38,246 nucleotides of DNA from Tannerellaceae bacterium. Its GTDB lineage: Bacteria; Bacteroidota; Bacteroidia; Bacteroidales; Tannerellaceae. Below are positions 31,711 to 38,246 of this stretch, in pieces. The number at the start of each line of letters is the position of its first letter. Within the stretch, counting starts at the first letter, position 1. The notes beneath the pieces were generated by a model, which saw nothing but the letters and a program-made list of their open reading frames with translations, searched no databases and was not told where the DNA came from. The DNA lies in the NCBI GenBank assembly GCA_021203545.1, contig JAJQAZ010000067.1, forward strand, positions 1 through 38,246, written 5' to 3'. The translations under genes and the position numbers were made by a program.

Positions 31711-32464
31711 GCTCAGACATTTTTACTAATTTATAACTATGAAGATGCTTCTGTTGTTCCCTGATTGCATTGAGCTCGAAGTTGCTTTCTGCCAAACAGT
31801 CATCGTTATACCGGATATATCCCTGGTATTCTATGTTAGTATAACAATCCGGAGCCTTAAATGTAAGGTTTTTCAGATGAATAATACTCTGGTTTGACGA
31901 TTCCCGGACTTTGTTATATTCAATGTCTCCGGTTACAGGCGTATGATCCGGAGGCAGATAGAAGGTTCCTTTCCGGATGGACAGAGAATCTGGAAGCCGG
32001 TTTAATTGCTCCTGCAGAAGGGTGCCCCATAAATTGAGTTGTTGGTAGTAAAAGATAAGGGATGCTTCGTCTTCGTAAATGTCAAGTATAGCTTTCAGGG
32101 TGTTTTCTGTTGCCTCTCCTTTGTACCTAAGTCGTAACTCGTTGCAAATCATGGCTGCCCTCGAGCGAATAGCGTCTATATTCTCAATAGCAATGATCTC
32201 GTCGTCCTGGTTACAAAGAAATTTTACATCGTCGTTGATAAGTGCCAGCCGGTAATAGAGTCCCTGTTCGCTTTTGGGAATATAATTGCATGTAAGCATA
32301 TAGCGAAACATTTGGATGTGCAGCCGGTAGGTTTGTTGTTTCGGAAAATAATTCCGTGTAACATGCCAGATGCTTTCCGTCTGTTCAGGTAAATAGCGGT
32401 TTTCCCGGATCTCGCGGGAAGAGATCCGGAACCTGTAAAATGTATGTCCGGCAGTTGTTTGCAT
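31691..32464 (-). CDS. unknown protein coupled to VgrG; possible effector adaptor
   Basis: A 257-residue soluble protein without signal peptide. It begins MQTTAGHTFYRFRISSREIRE and contains a helical middle (AIRSRAAMICNELRLRYKGEATENTLKAILDIYEDEASLIFYYQQ, about 105-150) and a beta-rich C-terminal part (FKAPDCYTNIEYQGYIRYND). I do not recognise a family. Its ATG lies 3 bp after the VgrG stop and its end overlaps the DUF2931 signal sequence. A gene between vgrG and an effector is where adaptor/chaperones (such as DUF4123 or DUF1795 proteins) occur in other T6SSs, so an adaptor role is a reasonable inference, not a homology call. Confidence 0.65.
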   Translation of the reverse strand: MQTTAGHTFYRFRISSREIRENRYLPEQTESIWHVTRNYFPKQQTYRLHIQMFRYMLTCNYIPKSEQGLYYRLALINDDVKFLCNQDDEIIAIENIDAIRSRAAMICNELRLRYKGEATENTLKAILDIYEDEASLIFYYQQLNLWGTLLQEQLNRLPDSLSIRKGTFYLPPDHTPVTGDIEYNKVRESSNQSIIHLKNLTFKAPDCYTNIEYQGYIRYNDDCLAESNFELNAIREQQKHLHSYKLVKMSEHEIRKL

Positions 32465-32467
32465 ATA

Positions 32468-32719
32468 TTATTTACTTATCTGTACATCTGATCCACCCTG
32501 CAGGCTGGCCAATCTGGAAGCTTGTAATTGCAGATCGCCGGAAGCTGCATCTACTGTAATTCCGGCGGCAGAATATGCGGAATCTCCTCCGGCCTGTACA
32601 TTATAGTCGCCATTCACCGCGTAACTGCAGTTTTCGCCCACCTCGGTGGTGCGGTTGGCACCTACATAAATCGTATGATCCTGCTCAATCACTTCATTAA
32701 CCGATTCTGCTACCTGCAC
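32468..32719 (-). CDS. vgrG: VgrG C-terminal fragment after the in-frame TAG
   Basis: In the same frame as VgrG and directly after its TAG (32789-32791), the sequence reads ISAPNNISVKCGETLTVISK and then the 83 codons from 32719, with repeating short strands (GANRTTEVGENCSYAVNGDYNVQAGGDS...) of the needle-like beta-helix of gp5/VgrG. It is therefore the distal needle of VgrG separated by one nonsense codon, not an independent gene. Read-through would give a 612-codon protein. Confidence 0.75.
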   Translation of the reverse strand: MQVAESVNEVIEQDHTIYVGANRTTEVGENCSYAVNGDYNVQAGGDSAYSAAGITVDAASGDLQLQASRLASLQGGSDVQISK

Positions 32720-32788
32720 ATCAATATTTTTAGAAATAACGGTTAAGGTCTCACCACATTTTACAGAGATATTATTAGGAGCACTTAT

Positions 32789-34306
32789 CTATATATTTCC
32801 TTCCCCATCCATTTCGAAGGTGTTCCCACTGGGGTCCGCAATGTAAACAGATTTGCGGTTGTCGTTCAGAACGATCCGGATACCACTTTTCGTTTTAATG
32901 GATTTTTCTTCATTATCTCCTGTAATGCCGGATGTATTCCCGCTGTGGTAGAGGCTACCCATTACGAAGGGGCGGCCCGGGTCGCCCTGCTGGAAGCCTA
33001 CCATGACCTGGTCGCCCACTTCGGGAATAAAGAAAAATCCCCGGTTTTTATTGAACACATCACTGCTTCCGCCATCGGGTGTCTGTACCCGTATCCAATG
33101 GGTGGTAGCATCCGGATCGGTAAGGTATTGCCAGAAAAACTGAACTTTTACACGCCCTTGTCCTTCCGGGTCTTTATTATCCATCACCGTTGCCGGTTCG
33201 GGGTAGGCTACAGGCATTTGTACGGAAGGGTCGGCAGGCATGGCCTCGGTGGCTCCCGGAACACCCCGGAATCTGTTTGTATAAATTTCTTTATTATCTA
33301 CCTGATGTATGATTTCTGTTACCCTGTAACGTCCCAGGTCAGTAATATTAACTCCTTCAAATGTTTTGGGTACGGTAGTAACTACCAGTTCGCCCAGACG
33401 AACATCACACGTGTTACTTACAGCTTCGAACTGCGACATCTGCGAGTAATTGCGGCTGTGTTCGGAAGCCATATAGGTTACTACATCGTTATCGTTCACG
33501 ATAGCACGGGAAGTCGGCAGAATACCGGCCGACGGATAAAATCCTTCGGAGCGGCCACGTGCTACACGCATGTAATTGTTTTCGCCTTCTGTCAGTTGTG
33601 AGGGTGCGTCATTAAAATATTCATCGCCGGATGGATCATAATCGTACACTTCCGTATTGAGCGTACGGATCGTGGACGCGATATGAACCGACCGGAGTTC
33701 CATATCGTAAGTAGCTTTCGTTGTAGTGCTTACCTGCGGATTTCCAACAATCAGTTTGGTCCCGTCGTAATAGAACCACTCCCCAAAGCTTGTTAAAAGC
33801 CTGGAAAGGAACGCATAACTACTCTCTTTATAACGGGCCACATAAGGAATGGTACCTCCAAAACGGGGATTATTTTCTACCTCAACCTTCACACCGCTGT
33901 TATCCAACACTTCGCTGACAATATTCTGAAGGGTTGTTTCCGTAAAACACTGCATAGAAGGGTCGCGGTCCAGGATCAGGGTAGGAGAGCCCCCTTTGAG
34001 TATAACAGACCCCTGGTCGCCGTTATAACCTCCGGCAACGATATCGGTAATAATTCCAAAAAAATCGGTAACCTCACCTGTCTGGCGATGGGTCATTTTA
34101 ATATGTACCTCTTCGCCCAACTGTTTAAATATCTCGTCGGGAGTAACTGCCCAGACACTTGGTTTACCGGCTTTATAATTGACCTCAATCTCGAAGTAAT
34201 GATGTGTACTGATGGACTGTGTGAGCTTCATATTGAGAAAGTCGCACTCTTTTCCATTTATCTTTATTTCTACTTTTACCAGGTTCAAAGGATTAGATGT
34301 TGCCAT
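32789..34306 (-). CDS. vgrG: VgrG spike protein (TssI), truncated by TAG
   Basis: 505 codons covering the gp27-like base (about 1-370) and the OB-fold (about 375-470, YPEPATVMDNKDPEGQGRVKVQF...HWIRVQTPDGGSS...FFIPEVGDQVMVGFQQGDPGRPFVMGSLYHSG), then EMDGEGNI and TAG. The remaining needle continues in frame downstream. VgrG forms the trimeric spike carrying the PAAR-like tip and effectors. One base change (for example from TCG or AAG) explains the stop. Losing the needle would likely uncouple the DUF4280 tip. Other genes in the window use TAG as a stop (for example the thioesterase), so a genome-wide reassignment is unlikely. Confidence 0.9.
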   Translation of the reverse strand: MATSNPLNLVKVEIKINGKECDFLNMKLTQSISTHHYFEIEVNYKAGKPSVWAVTPDEIFKQLGEEVHIKMTHRQTGEVTDFFGIITDIVAGGYNGDQGSVILKGGSPTLILDRDPSMQCFTETTLQNIVSEVLDNSGVKVEVENNPRFGGTIPYVARYKESSYAFLSRLLTSFGEWFYYDGTKLIVGNPQVSTTTKATYDMELRSVHIASTIRTLNTEVYDYDPSGDEYFNDAPSQLTEGENNYMRVARGRSEGFYPSAGILPTSRAIVNDNDVVTYMASEHSRNYSQMSQFEAVSNTCDVRLGELVVTTVPKTFEGVNITDLGRYRVTEIIHQVDNKEIYTNRFRGVPGATEAMPADPSVQMPVAYPEPATVMDNKDPEGQGRVKVQFFWQYLTDPDATTHWIRVQTPDGGSSDVFNKNRGFFFIPEVGDQVMVGFQQGDPGRPFVMGSLYHSGNTSGITGDNEEKSIKTKSGIRIVLNDNRKSVYIADPSGNTFEMDGEGNI

Positions 34307-34317
34307 ATTATTTCGTT

Positions 34318-36156
34318 TTAATTTATAAATACTCGGTAATTGAAAGTCCCGGGCGAACGGCTTGCCAGGTTACAGCGTATATGTGTGGCCAGTTCGTCTG
34401 TATTGATCTCCCGGCAGGCTGCCGAAGAGGTTATATGAATGTCCAGTGTACGTATAATACCCTGTCCGGGCAATTTACCGGGAGCATATCCCGGTTGCAG
34501 GGAAATGTTCCGGATATATTCTCCGTAATGTGCCCGGCAAAAGTTCAGAATGTCTTCCCGTGTATAAACCGAATCGTGCGAAAGCAGTGCATATTTATAC
34601 AAGTCGAGTTTTTGGGCCATTTCCGGCGCCTCTTTTCCTCCCCGGGTAGTTGTAAGCAGACAGAGGGTATCATTTACCAGATCATTCTCGTCCGGATAAC
34701 TGATAGAGGTGGCCGGCGGTATGCCATTGGCCAGTTTCCCGTTCGTGAGCCAGTAATTAACAAACATATGGGTGTTTTCCAGGTCGTTCTTCCGCCGGTC
34801 TATCATCAGATAGGAGAGTGATTCCTGTGTACGCTCTTGGGGCCTGATTCTTTGTGATAACCGGCTAATCTGTGCCAGCAACTCATTGATATTTTCTTTT
34901 AAAGAATCCTGGTCTATACTTGAAAAAGCTACACTTTCATCATATAACAGGTCAATCAGCCGTAGAAGAGATCCGGTTGCATCCTGTTTATTAAACCTTT
35001 CGCATCCTCCCCGCCGTAAAGCAAATGTACCCCCAGCATATTTCTCTTTATCCGGTCCTGCGATAGCCGCGTATTTCAGTCCTTCGGAGTCGGTTACTTC
35101 TTCTACAGACATCAGGTATTCGGTTTCCAGTTTTGCCAATGGTATAATTGTGGTAGCAGGCGTAATCTCATGTGTGATTTTTTTAGGAAAACGGTTCACA
35201 ACCGGAAAAGCATTGATGTGAATCTGTAACTGTTGTATAATATCTACAGAGAATCCCGGAGGAAACTGTATTTCAATCCAGTAAACCGGTTTGGTAAAAC
35301 CTGCAATGTACTCCTCCGGGAATAGGTTCCGGAGAATCTGTGGGAAAGTTTCGCGCGGGATATCCTTTACCGGTACCTCATTTTTTATAGTCAGGAATAC
35401 CGGATTATATTCGGCAAGCAACCGGTTCACCAAATGATTGGAGTCCTGTTCGCCAGCCGGTAACGTTTCCGGTAATAAAGCTGTATTACCAGACACCGGC
35501 AATCCGCTTTCCATTTCAATCGTTTGTCCTGCTATCTGCCAGCGGGTATAAGGGATCAGGGGAAGATATTCCGAAACATCTTCTGCCTGTGAAAAATCAA
35601 AGTAGAAAGGTATACCCTGCAGGTTTTGGATATCTTCTTCTATATCCAGTGCGAGCCATACCGTATGATTCAACCGGGGATCAGCGTGAAGCGATTTCGC
35701 TTCATAGTCTTTACCCTGTTTTACATGCAGCGAATGTGCTTCGCCTTTATAAATCATGTGGGTAGTATCTCCGTTTATGATCCTGACCGGAAACAGGGGA
35801 TAGAAATCAAGCCTTTTGATCTGGTATTTTCTGGAAAAAGCGGCATCTTTATAAATAAACTGGCAAAGAGGGTCTATAATTTTGTCTCCCTGTTTTACAC
35901 GGGCATGTAAAATAGCATGTGCCGGTTGAACAGACAGCATCGGGTCGGGGGTAAGTGCCGACGCAACTTTTTCAATAATTCTGGTTTCAATATCGTTCAT
36001 TTCGCCTGAAAGGCGGAATATTTCTCCTGCCAGCGCTTCAATGAGCAACTTAACCAACGGATCAATCGTATCTATATTACGGATTTCCCATAAGGCGGCC
36101 ATCCGTTTAAGCATCCGGTTGCGTATACCCTCTTTTGTATAATTGTTTCCTTTCAT
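34318..36156 (-). CDS. tssF: type VI secretion baseplate protein TssF
   Basis: A 612-residue protein with the TssF start: YTKEGIRNRMLKRMAALWEIRNIDTIDPLVKLLIEALAGEIFRLSGEMND (about 6-55), then ALTPDPMLSVQPAHAILHARV (about 68-88), equivalent to the 'P..P.P.SRP...I......L.E' region of proteobacterial TssF, and a long beta-rich remainder. TssF is the largest wedge subunit of the baseplate. The frame is complete. It starts 4 bp after the tssE stop, and vgrG starts 11 bp after its stop. Confidence 0.88.
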   Translation of the reverse strand: MKGNNYTKEGIRNRMLKRMAALWEIRNIDTIDPLVKLLIEALAGEIFRLSGEMNDIETRIIEKVASALTPDPMLSVQPAHAILHARVKQGDKIIDPLCQFIYKDAAFSRKYQIKRLDFYPLFPVRIINGDTTHMIYKGEAHSLHVKQGKDYEAKSLHADPRLNHTVWLALDIEEDIQNLQGIPFYFDFSQAEDVSEYLPLIPYTRWQIAGQTIEMESGLPVSGNTALLPETLPAGEQDSNHLVNRLLAEYNPVFLTIKNEVPVKDIPRETFPQILRNLFPEEYIAGFTKPVYWIEIQFPPGFSVDIIQQLQIHINAFPVVNRFPKKITHEITPATTIIPLAKLETEYLMSVEEVTDSEGLKYAAIAGPDKEKYAGGTFALRRGGCERFNKQDATGSLLRLIDLLYDESVAFSSIDQDSLKENINELLAQISRLSQRIRPQERTQESLSYLMIDRRKNDLENTHMFVNYWLTNGKLANGIPPATSISYPDENDLVNDTLCLLTTTRGGKEAPEMAQKLDLYKYALLSHDSVYTREDILNFCRAHYGEYIRNISLQPGYAPGKLPGQGIIRTLDIHITSSAACREINTDELATHIRCNLASRSPGTFNYRVFIN

Positions 36157-36160
36157 TTTT

Positions 36161-36607
36161 TCACTGATTGGTTAATGGACCCAGATAGATTTTGTATAAG
36201 AATAGAGTTCTCTCGCCGGTTGATTTTAAATCTCCTTCAATATAGACATCTGCCCTTTTTTTGACAGTGAATGCTTTCAGGGTTTCATCCTCCCGTATAG
36301 AATCCGTGATATCTACCCGGATGGCCATATTCTCTAAACGCTTTTCGTTTTTTATGATAGCTTCTTTCACATATCCGATGAATTTCTCTTTCCAGCGGTC
36401 GGCTGAGTCCATCCGTTCAAAATCCAGGTCCCAGATGTAAGAGCCGAATTCCGGGTCAAACCGGTGCTCGCCCGGACAGGTTAGCAGAATCAGTTCCAGA
36501 TACTGGTCGATAGACTCTTTTTCACTGCACCGGGCCAGCATCCGGTTTGAATCATCAAACAACGAACTGAATCTCAATGGTAATTTATAGTAATTCTGAA
36601 CTGCCAT
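36161..36607 (-). CDS. tssE: type VI secretion baseplate protein TssE (gp25-like)
   Basis: A 148-residue protein of the GPW/gp25 family, homologous to a T4 baseplate wedge protein. The family core is visible: ESIDQYLELILLTCPGEHRFDPEFGSYIWDL (about 30-60), with the conserved 'R...PEFGS' block, and later ENMAIRVDITDS (about 91-102). The C-terminal extension LKAFTVKKRADVYIEGDL is normal. Complete. Confidence 0.9.
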   Translation of the reverse strand: MAVQNYYKLPLRFSSLFDDSNRMLARCSEKESIDQYLELILLTCPGEHRFDPEFGSYIWDLDFERMDSADRWKEKFIGYVKEAIIKNEKRLENMAIRVDITDSIREDETLKAFTVKKRADVYIEGDLKSTGERTLFLYKIYLGPLTNQ

Positions 36608-36610
36608 GTT

Positions 36611-36889
36611 TTAAAATCTCCTTCGTTTTACAGTTGGTACCCGGCCGCTCCACATGCTGTAGTGGCTGGCTACATACTTCCGTTCGATACGCATTGGGTT
36701 GCTCTTGAACAGGTTATGCGAAAAGAGGATTCGTTTTTCTACATCCGTAATGAAATCCATCAATACCTCTTCTTCTATACTTCCCGTCCGGAATCCATGT
36801 ATCCGGACCGCTCCGGAGTAAGGATCGGTTACGGAAAACCAGAGGTCGTAGCCTGCTCCCGTAGCCGATGGGCCAAACCGTTCGAGCAT
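36611..36889 (-). CDS. unrecognised T6SS-operon protein, C-terminal part (frameshifted)
   Basis: A 92-codon frame (MLERFGPSATGAGYDLWFSVTDPYSGAVRIHGFRTGSIEEEVLMDF...). Reading upstream in the same frame gives GKLRDIGEISPLEEESSITL, PGLTGYSITPSV, a natural link to the first 22 residues of the frame at 36714-37049. The break is the C7 run at 36984-36990 (G7 on the coding strand); six G would give one 145-residue protein. No family recognised. Position between the TssD-like proteins and TssE suggests a tube- or baseplate-associated part. Confidence 0.6.
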   Translation of the reverse strand: MLERFGPSATGAGYDLWFSVTDPYSGAVRIHGFRTGSIEEEVLMDFITDVEKRILFSHNLFKSNPMRIERKYVASHYSMWSGRVPTVKRRRF

Positions 36890-37049
36890 AACCGACGGAG
36901 TAATGGAATAGCCCGTCAGCCCCGGTAATGTAATGGAAGATTCTTCTTCCAGCGGGCTGATCTCGCCGATGTCGCGTAGTTTTCCCCCCCTGCCAGAGGC
37001 CGAGGCTAAGCAACATCAGGAATTCATATAGGCTATACTCTTTCCCCAT
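36714..37049 (-). CDS. unrecognised T6SS-operon protein, N-terminal part (frameshifted)
   Basis: Only the first about 22 codons (MGKEYSLYEFLMLLSLGLWQ, then GG) are in the true frame. After the G7 run (36984-36990) the frame produces an Arg/His-rich shadow sequence that runs until 36714. It starts 2 bp after the stop of the second TssD-like gene. The N-terminal hydrophobic helix could be amphipathic rather than membrane-spanning. See the C-terminal part for the rest. Confidence 0.5.
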   Translation of the reverse strand: MGKEYSLYEFLMLLSLGLWQGGKTTRHRRDQPAGRRIFHYITGADGLFHYSVGYARTVWPIGYGSRLRPLVFRNRSLLRSGPDTWIPDGKYRRRGIDGFHYGCRKTNPLFA

Positions 37050-37051
37050 CT

Positions 37052-37468
37052 TTATCTGTATCCTGTTTTAAATTCTTCTCCGTTCAGGTTTACATAAGTC
37101 GGTTCCAATACCAGTGTGGTAAGCGGTACACCGCCGCGGATACTCTTTTTGTACCGCAGGCATACCGCATCGGTAAACCGTATGTTGTAAGAGGCTCCTT
37201 CGTTTACCACTTCGTTGTTGTGGTAAAACCGTACCTCGCCCGATTCGAAATTGGTTCCTTTGGTGATCCATCCCTCCAGCTGGCTGTCAGGCACTTCACC
37301 CAATACCACATACAACCGGAACCGGCGGATACCTCCTTCTTCTATGTAAGAGATATCGAATTCGTCTGCCAGGTACTTTCCGCCCAATAGCCTGAATTCG
37401 CAGGCATACCGCGGGTTGCGTTTATCGGCATACGCCTTGCTTTTAAATATCCTGTCCAGAAATCCCAT
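37052..37468 (-). CDS. Hcp/TssD-like protein, second copy
   Basis: A 138-residue protein whose strand order parallels the preceding gene product: KYLADEFDISYIEE..., LEGWITKGTNFESGEVRFYHNNE, NIRFTDAVCLRYKKSIRGGVPLTTLVLEP, ending NGEEFKTGYR. The pattern 'L..W.......GE..F', '.F.DA.....Y', 'T.L.I.P' matches Bacteroidetes TssD tube proteins, but it has an N-terminal extension (MGFLDRIFKSKAYADKRNP). It may be a specialised tube subunit, an effector-carrying Hcp, or a tube-adaptor. It is diverged from the neighbour rather than a recent duplicate. Confidence 0.65.
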   Translation of the reverse strand: MGFLDRIFKSKAYADKRNPRYACEFRLLGGKYLADEFDISYIEEGGIRRFRLYVVLGEVPDSQLEGWITKGTNFESGEVRFYHNNEVVNEGASYNIRFTDAVCLRYKKSIRGGVPLTTLVLEPTYVNLNGEEFKTGYR

Positions 37469-37473
37469 ATCGT

Positions 37474-37881
37474 TTACCTCTCACTATAATGTAAATCATT
37501 ATCCGTAGCAATCTCTCCCGCCTGTATGGTCAGCAGGGTAATTAACCCTTCGCTCACCCTCGAATCGTAATGGGTACGAAAGTTGATCAGACGGGCATGG
37601 CGGAAGGCCATTTTCTCTAATACCTGTTCGGCCCCGTCGGTCGAAACGATCTCGCCATCTTCCTCCCGCAGCGTATCAAACAGCCACGAGAGTAACAAGC
37701 CATCGGCAAACCCATTCAACACCATCCGCAGATTTCCGCTTCGCAGAGAACCTGCAGCTTCACCACGCCGGCTGATGCCCCGTTGCAGTTCAAAATCCAC
37801 ACTCCGCACCTCATATGTGCCCCTGAACCGTGCCTGCGGCCCCTCCATATTTTCCCGGTGTATGTATAGGTAGTTTGCCAT
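37474..37881 (-). CDS. tssD: type VI secretion tube protein TssD (Hcp)
   Basis: A 135-residue protein with the Bacteroidetes TssD layout: YEVRSVDFELQRGISRRGEAAGSLRSGNLRMVLNG (about 23-57, matching the usual 'Y.V....Y.F.Q..D..GRPSS.VRGG.I...'), LLLSWLFDTLREEDGEIV (about 62-79), AFRHARLINFRTHYDS (about 92-107) and LITLLTIQAGEIATDNDLHY (about 112-131). It forms the hexameric inner tube. It starts close after the DUF1493 gene (5-bp gap). The sheath genes tssB and tssC are not in the window. Confidence 0.8.
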   Translation of the reverse strand: MANYLYIHRENMEGPQARFRGTYEVRSVDFELQRGISRRGEAAGSLRSGNLRMVLNGFADGLLLSWLFDTLREEDGEIVSTDGAEQVLEKMAFRHARLINFRTHYDSRVSEGLITLLTIQAGEIATDNDLHYSER

Positions 37882-37886
37882 TTGTT

Positions 37887-38201
37887 TTATAATATCAATT
37901 CTTTATTATCAATTCCTTTTTGTAAATCAGCAATAGTCAATTCTTTATAAGTATTTTCTTTTCCTGTAAAGAATCGTACTATAGAACTCCAATCCCATCC
38001 TTCTTCCGGAAAATAATCGGTGAAATTAAACGGGTGAATAGTTACATCAAATAGCTTCTGGTATTCATCAAAAAAATCATCCACATCATCGCCATAAATA
38101 TTCAGGTCATGATAGAGTCTTAAACCGGGAATTCTGTTTTCGCCAAACTTATCCAGATCAACAACGTTATTTATCATTTCTTTTAACTCTTTACTGATCA
38201 T
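37887..38201 (-). CDS. DUF1493 family small acidic protein
   Basis: A 104-residue acidic protein with LRLYHDLNIYGDDVDDFFDEYQKLFDVTIHPFNFTDYFPEEG (about 27-68), the hallmark of DUF1493: a helix bundle resembling acyl carrier proteins, with 'D...GDD..EFL..F...F.VD...F....YF'. There is no Ser at the position where an acyl carrier would carry phosphopantetheine (GDDVDD), so it is probably not a carrier. It is the first T6SS-strand gene visible and is spaced 5 bp from tssD, suggesting cotranscription. It could be an immunity-like or assembly factor; this is speculative. Confidence 0.65.
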   Translation of the reverse strand: MISKELKEMINNVVDLDKFGENRIPGLRLYHDLNIYGDDVDDFFDEYQKLFDVTIHPFNFTDYFPEEGWDWSSIVRFFTGKENTYKELTIADLQKGIDNKELIL

Positions 38202-38246
38202 GTTACATTTTCAAAGTTTTCCAGTTTATTAGTATCTAATCTAAAC

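Noticed and set aside
32789-32791. TAG in vgrG as evidence of stop-codon reassignment or selenocysteine-like recoding
   Set aside because: Other genes here end in TAG normally (for example at 1431-1433), and no recoding signal is apparent; one nonsense mutation or base error is simpler.
32945-33601. 218-codon plus-strand frame antisense to vgrG
   Set aside because: It lies wholly within a well-supported gene on the other strand and has no family resemblance; a shadow frame.
36714-36950. Arg/His-rich C-terminal part of the 111-codon frame as a distinct DNA-binding protein
   Set aside because: It is the wrong-frame reading of the 145-residue gene after the G7 tract.

Overview
The window reads as chromosome of a Bacteroidales bacterium (Bacteroides/Parabacteroides/Dysgonomonas-like). 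Reasons: Bacteroidetes-style TAnnTTTG promoter boxes, few Shine-Dalgarno sites, intergenic palindromes typical of the phylum, families largely confined to it (HU-like DNA-binding protein with a C-terminal helix-turn-helix), and a subtype-iii type VI secretion system (T6SSiii, with TssN/O/P/Q/R in place of TssJ/L/M).

Left part (1-12.5 kb): mostly plus-strand housekeeping genes. These are a secreted protein of unknown function, a PaaI-type thioesterase, endonuclease IV (nfo), a C69 peptidase with a small beta-barrel protein, a DUF1266 membrane protein (minus strand), an ADP-forming acyl-CoA synthetase, a small acidic protein, a glycine-zipper/OmpA lipoprotein broken at an A9 run, a DUF4136 lipoprotein, another beta-barrel protein and a two-TM protein (minus strand). 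Spacers hold TAGTAGT heptamer repeats, large palindromes and a candidate small RNA.

Middle (12.5-18.5 kb, minus strand): uxaB-uxaA-uxaC-kdgK, converting hexuronates (galacturonate via tagaturonate and altronate; UxaC also accepts glucuronate) to 2-keto-3-deoxy-6-phosphogluconate. The aldolase and transporter are not in the window. Next to it is an HU-like/HTH gene preceded by four tandem 22-bp repeats.

Right part (19.5-38.2 kb, minus strand): one tightly packed T6SSiii operon. In transcription order it holds a DUF1493 protein, two Hcp/TssD-type tube proteins, an unrecognised 145-aa protein (frameshifted), TssE, TssF, VgrG (in-frame TAG), a 257-aa protein coupled to VgrG, a DUF2931 lipoprotein (copy 2), a Tle1-like DUF2235 lipase effector (two frameshifts), DUF2931 copy 1, a DUF4280 PAAR-like tip, TssN (frameshifted), TssK, TssG, two TssO/TssQ-type membrane proteins, a PKD-domain TssP-like protein and TssR. 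TssB, TssC and ClpV/TssH are absent and presumably lie beyond the right edge.

The most unusual aspects are: (i) reading-frame breaks concentrated in the T6SS operon, nearly all at homopolymers, while the neighbouring metabolic genes are intact; (ii) the lipase effector sits between two DUF2931 gene copies that share an apparently identical ~938-bp stretch, making a cassette that recombination could excise; (iii) the 22-bp iteron-like array. Whether the breaks are real (decay, phase variation, slippage) or homopolymer sequencing errors cannot be settled from the sequence alone.
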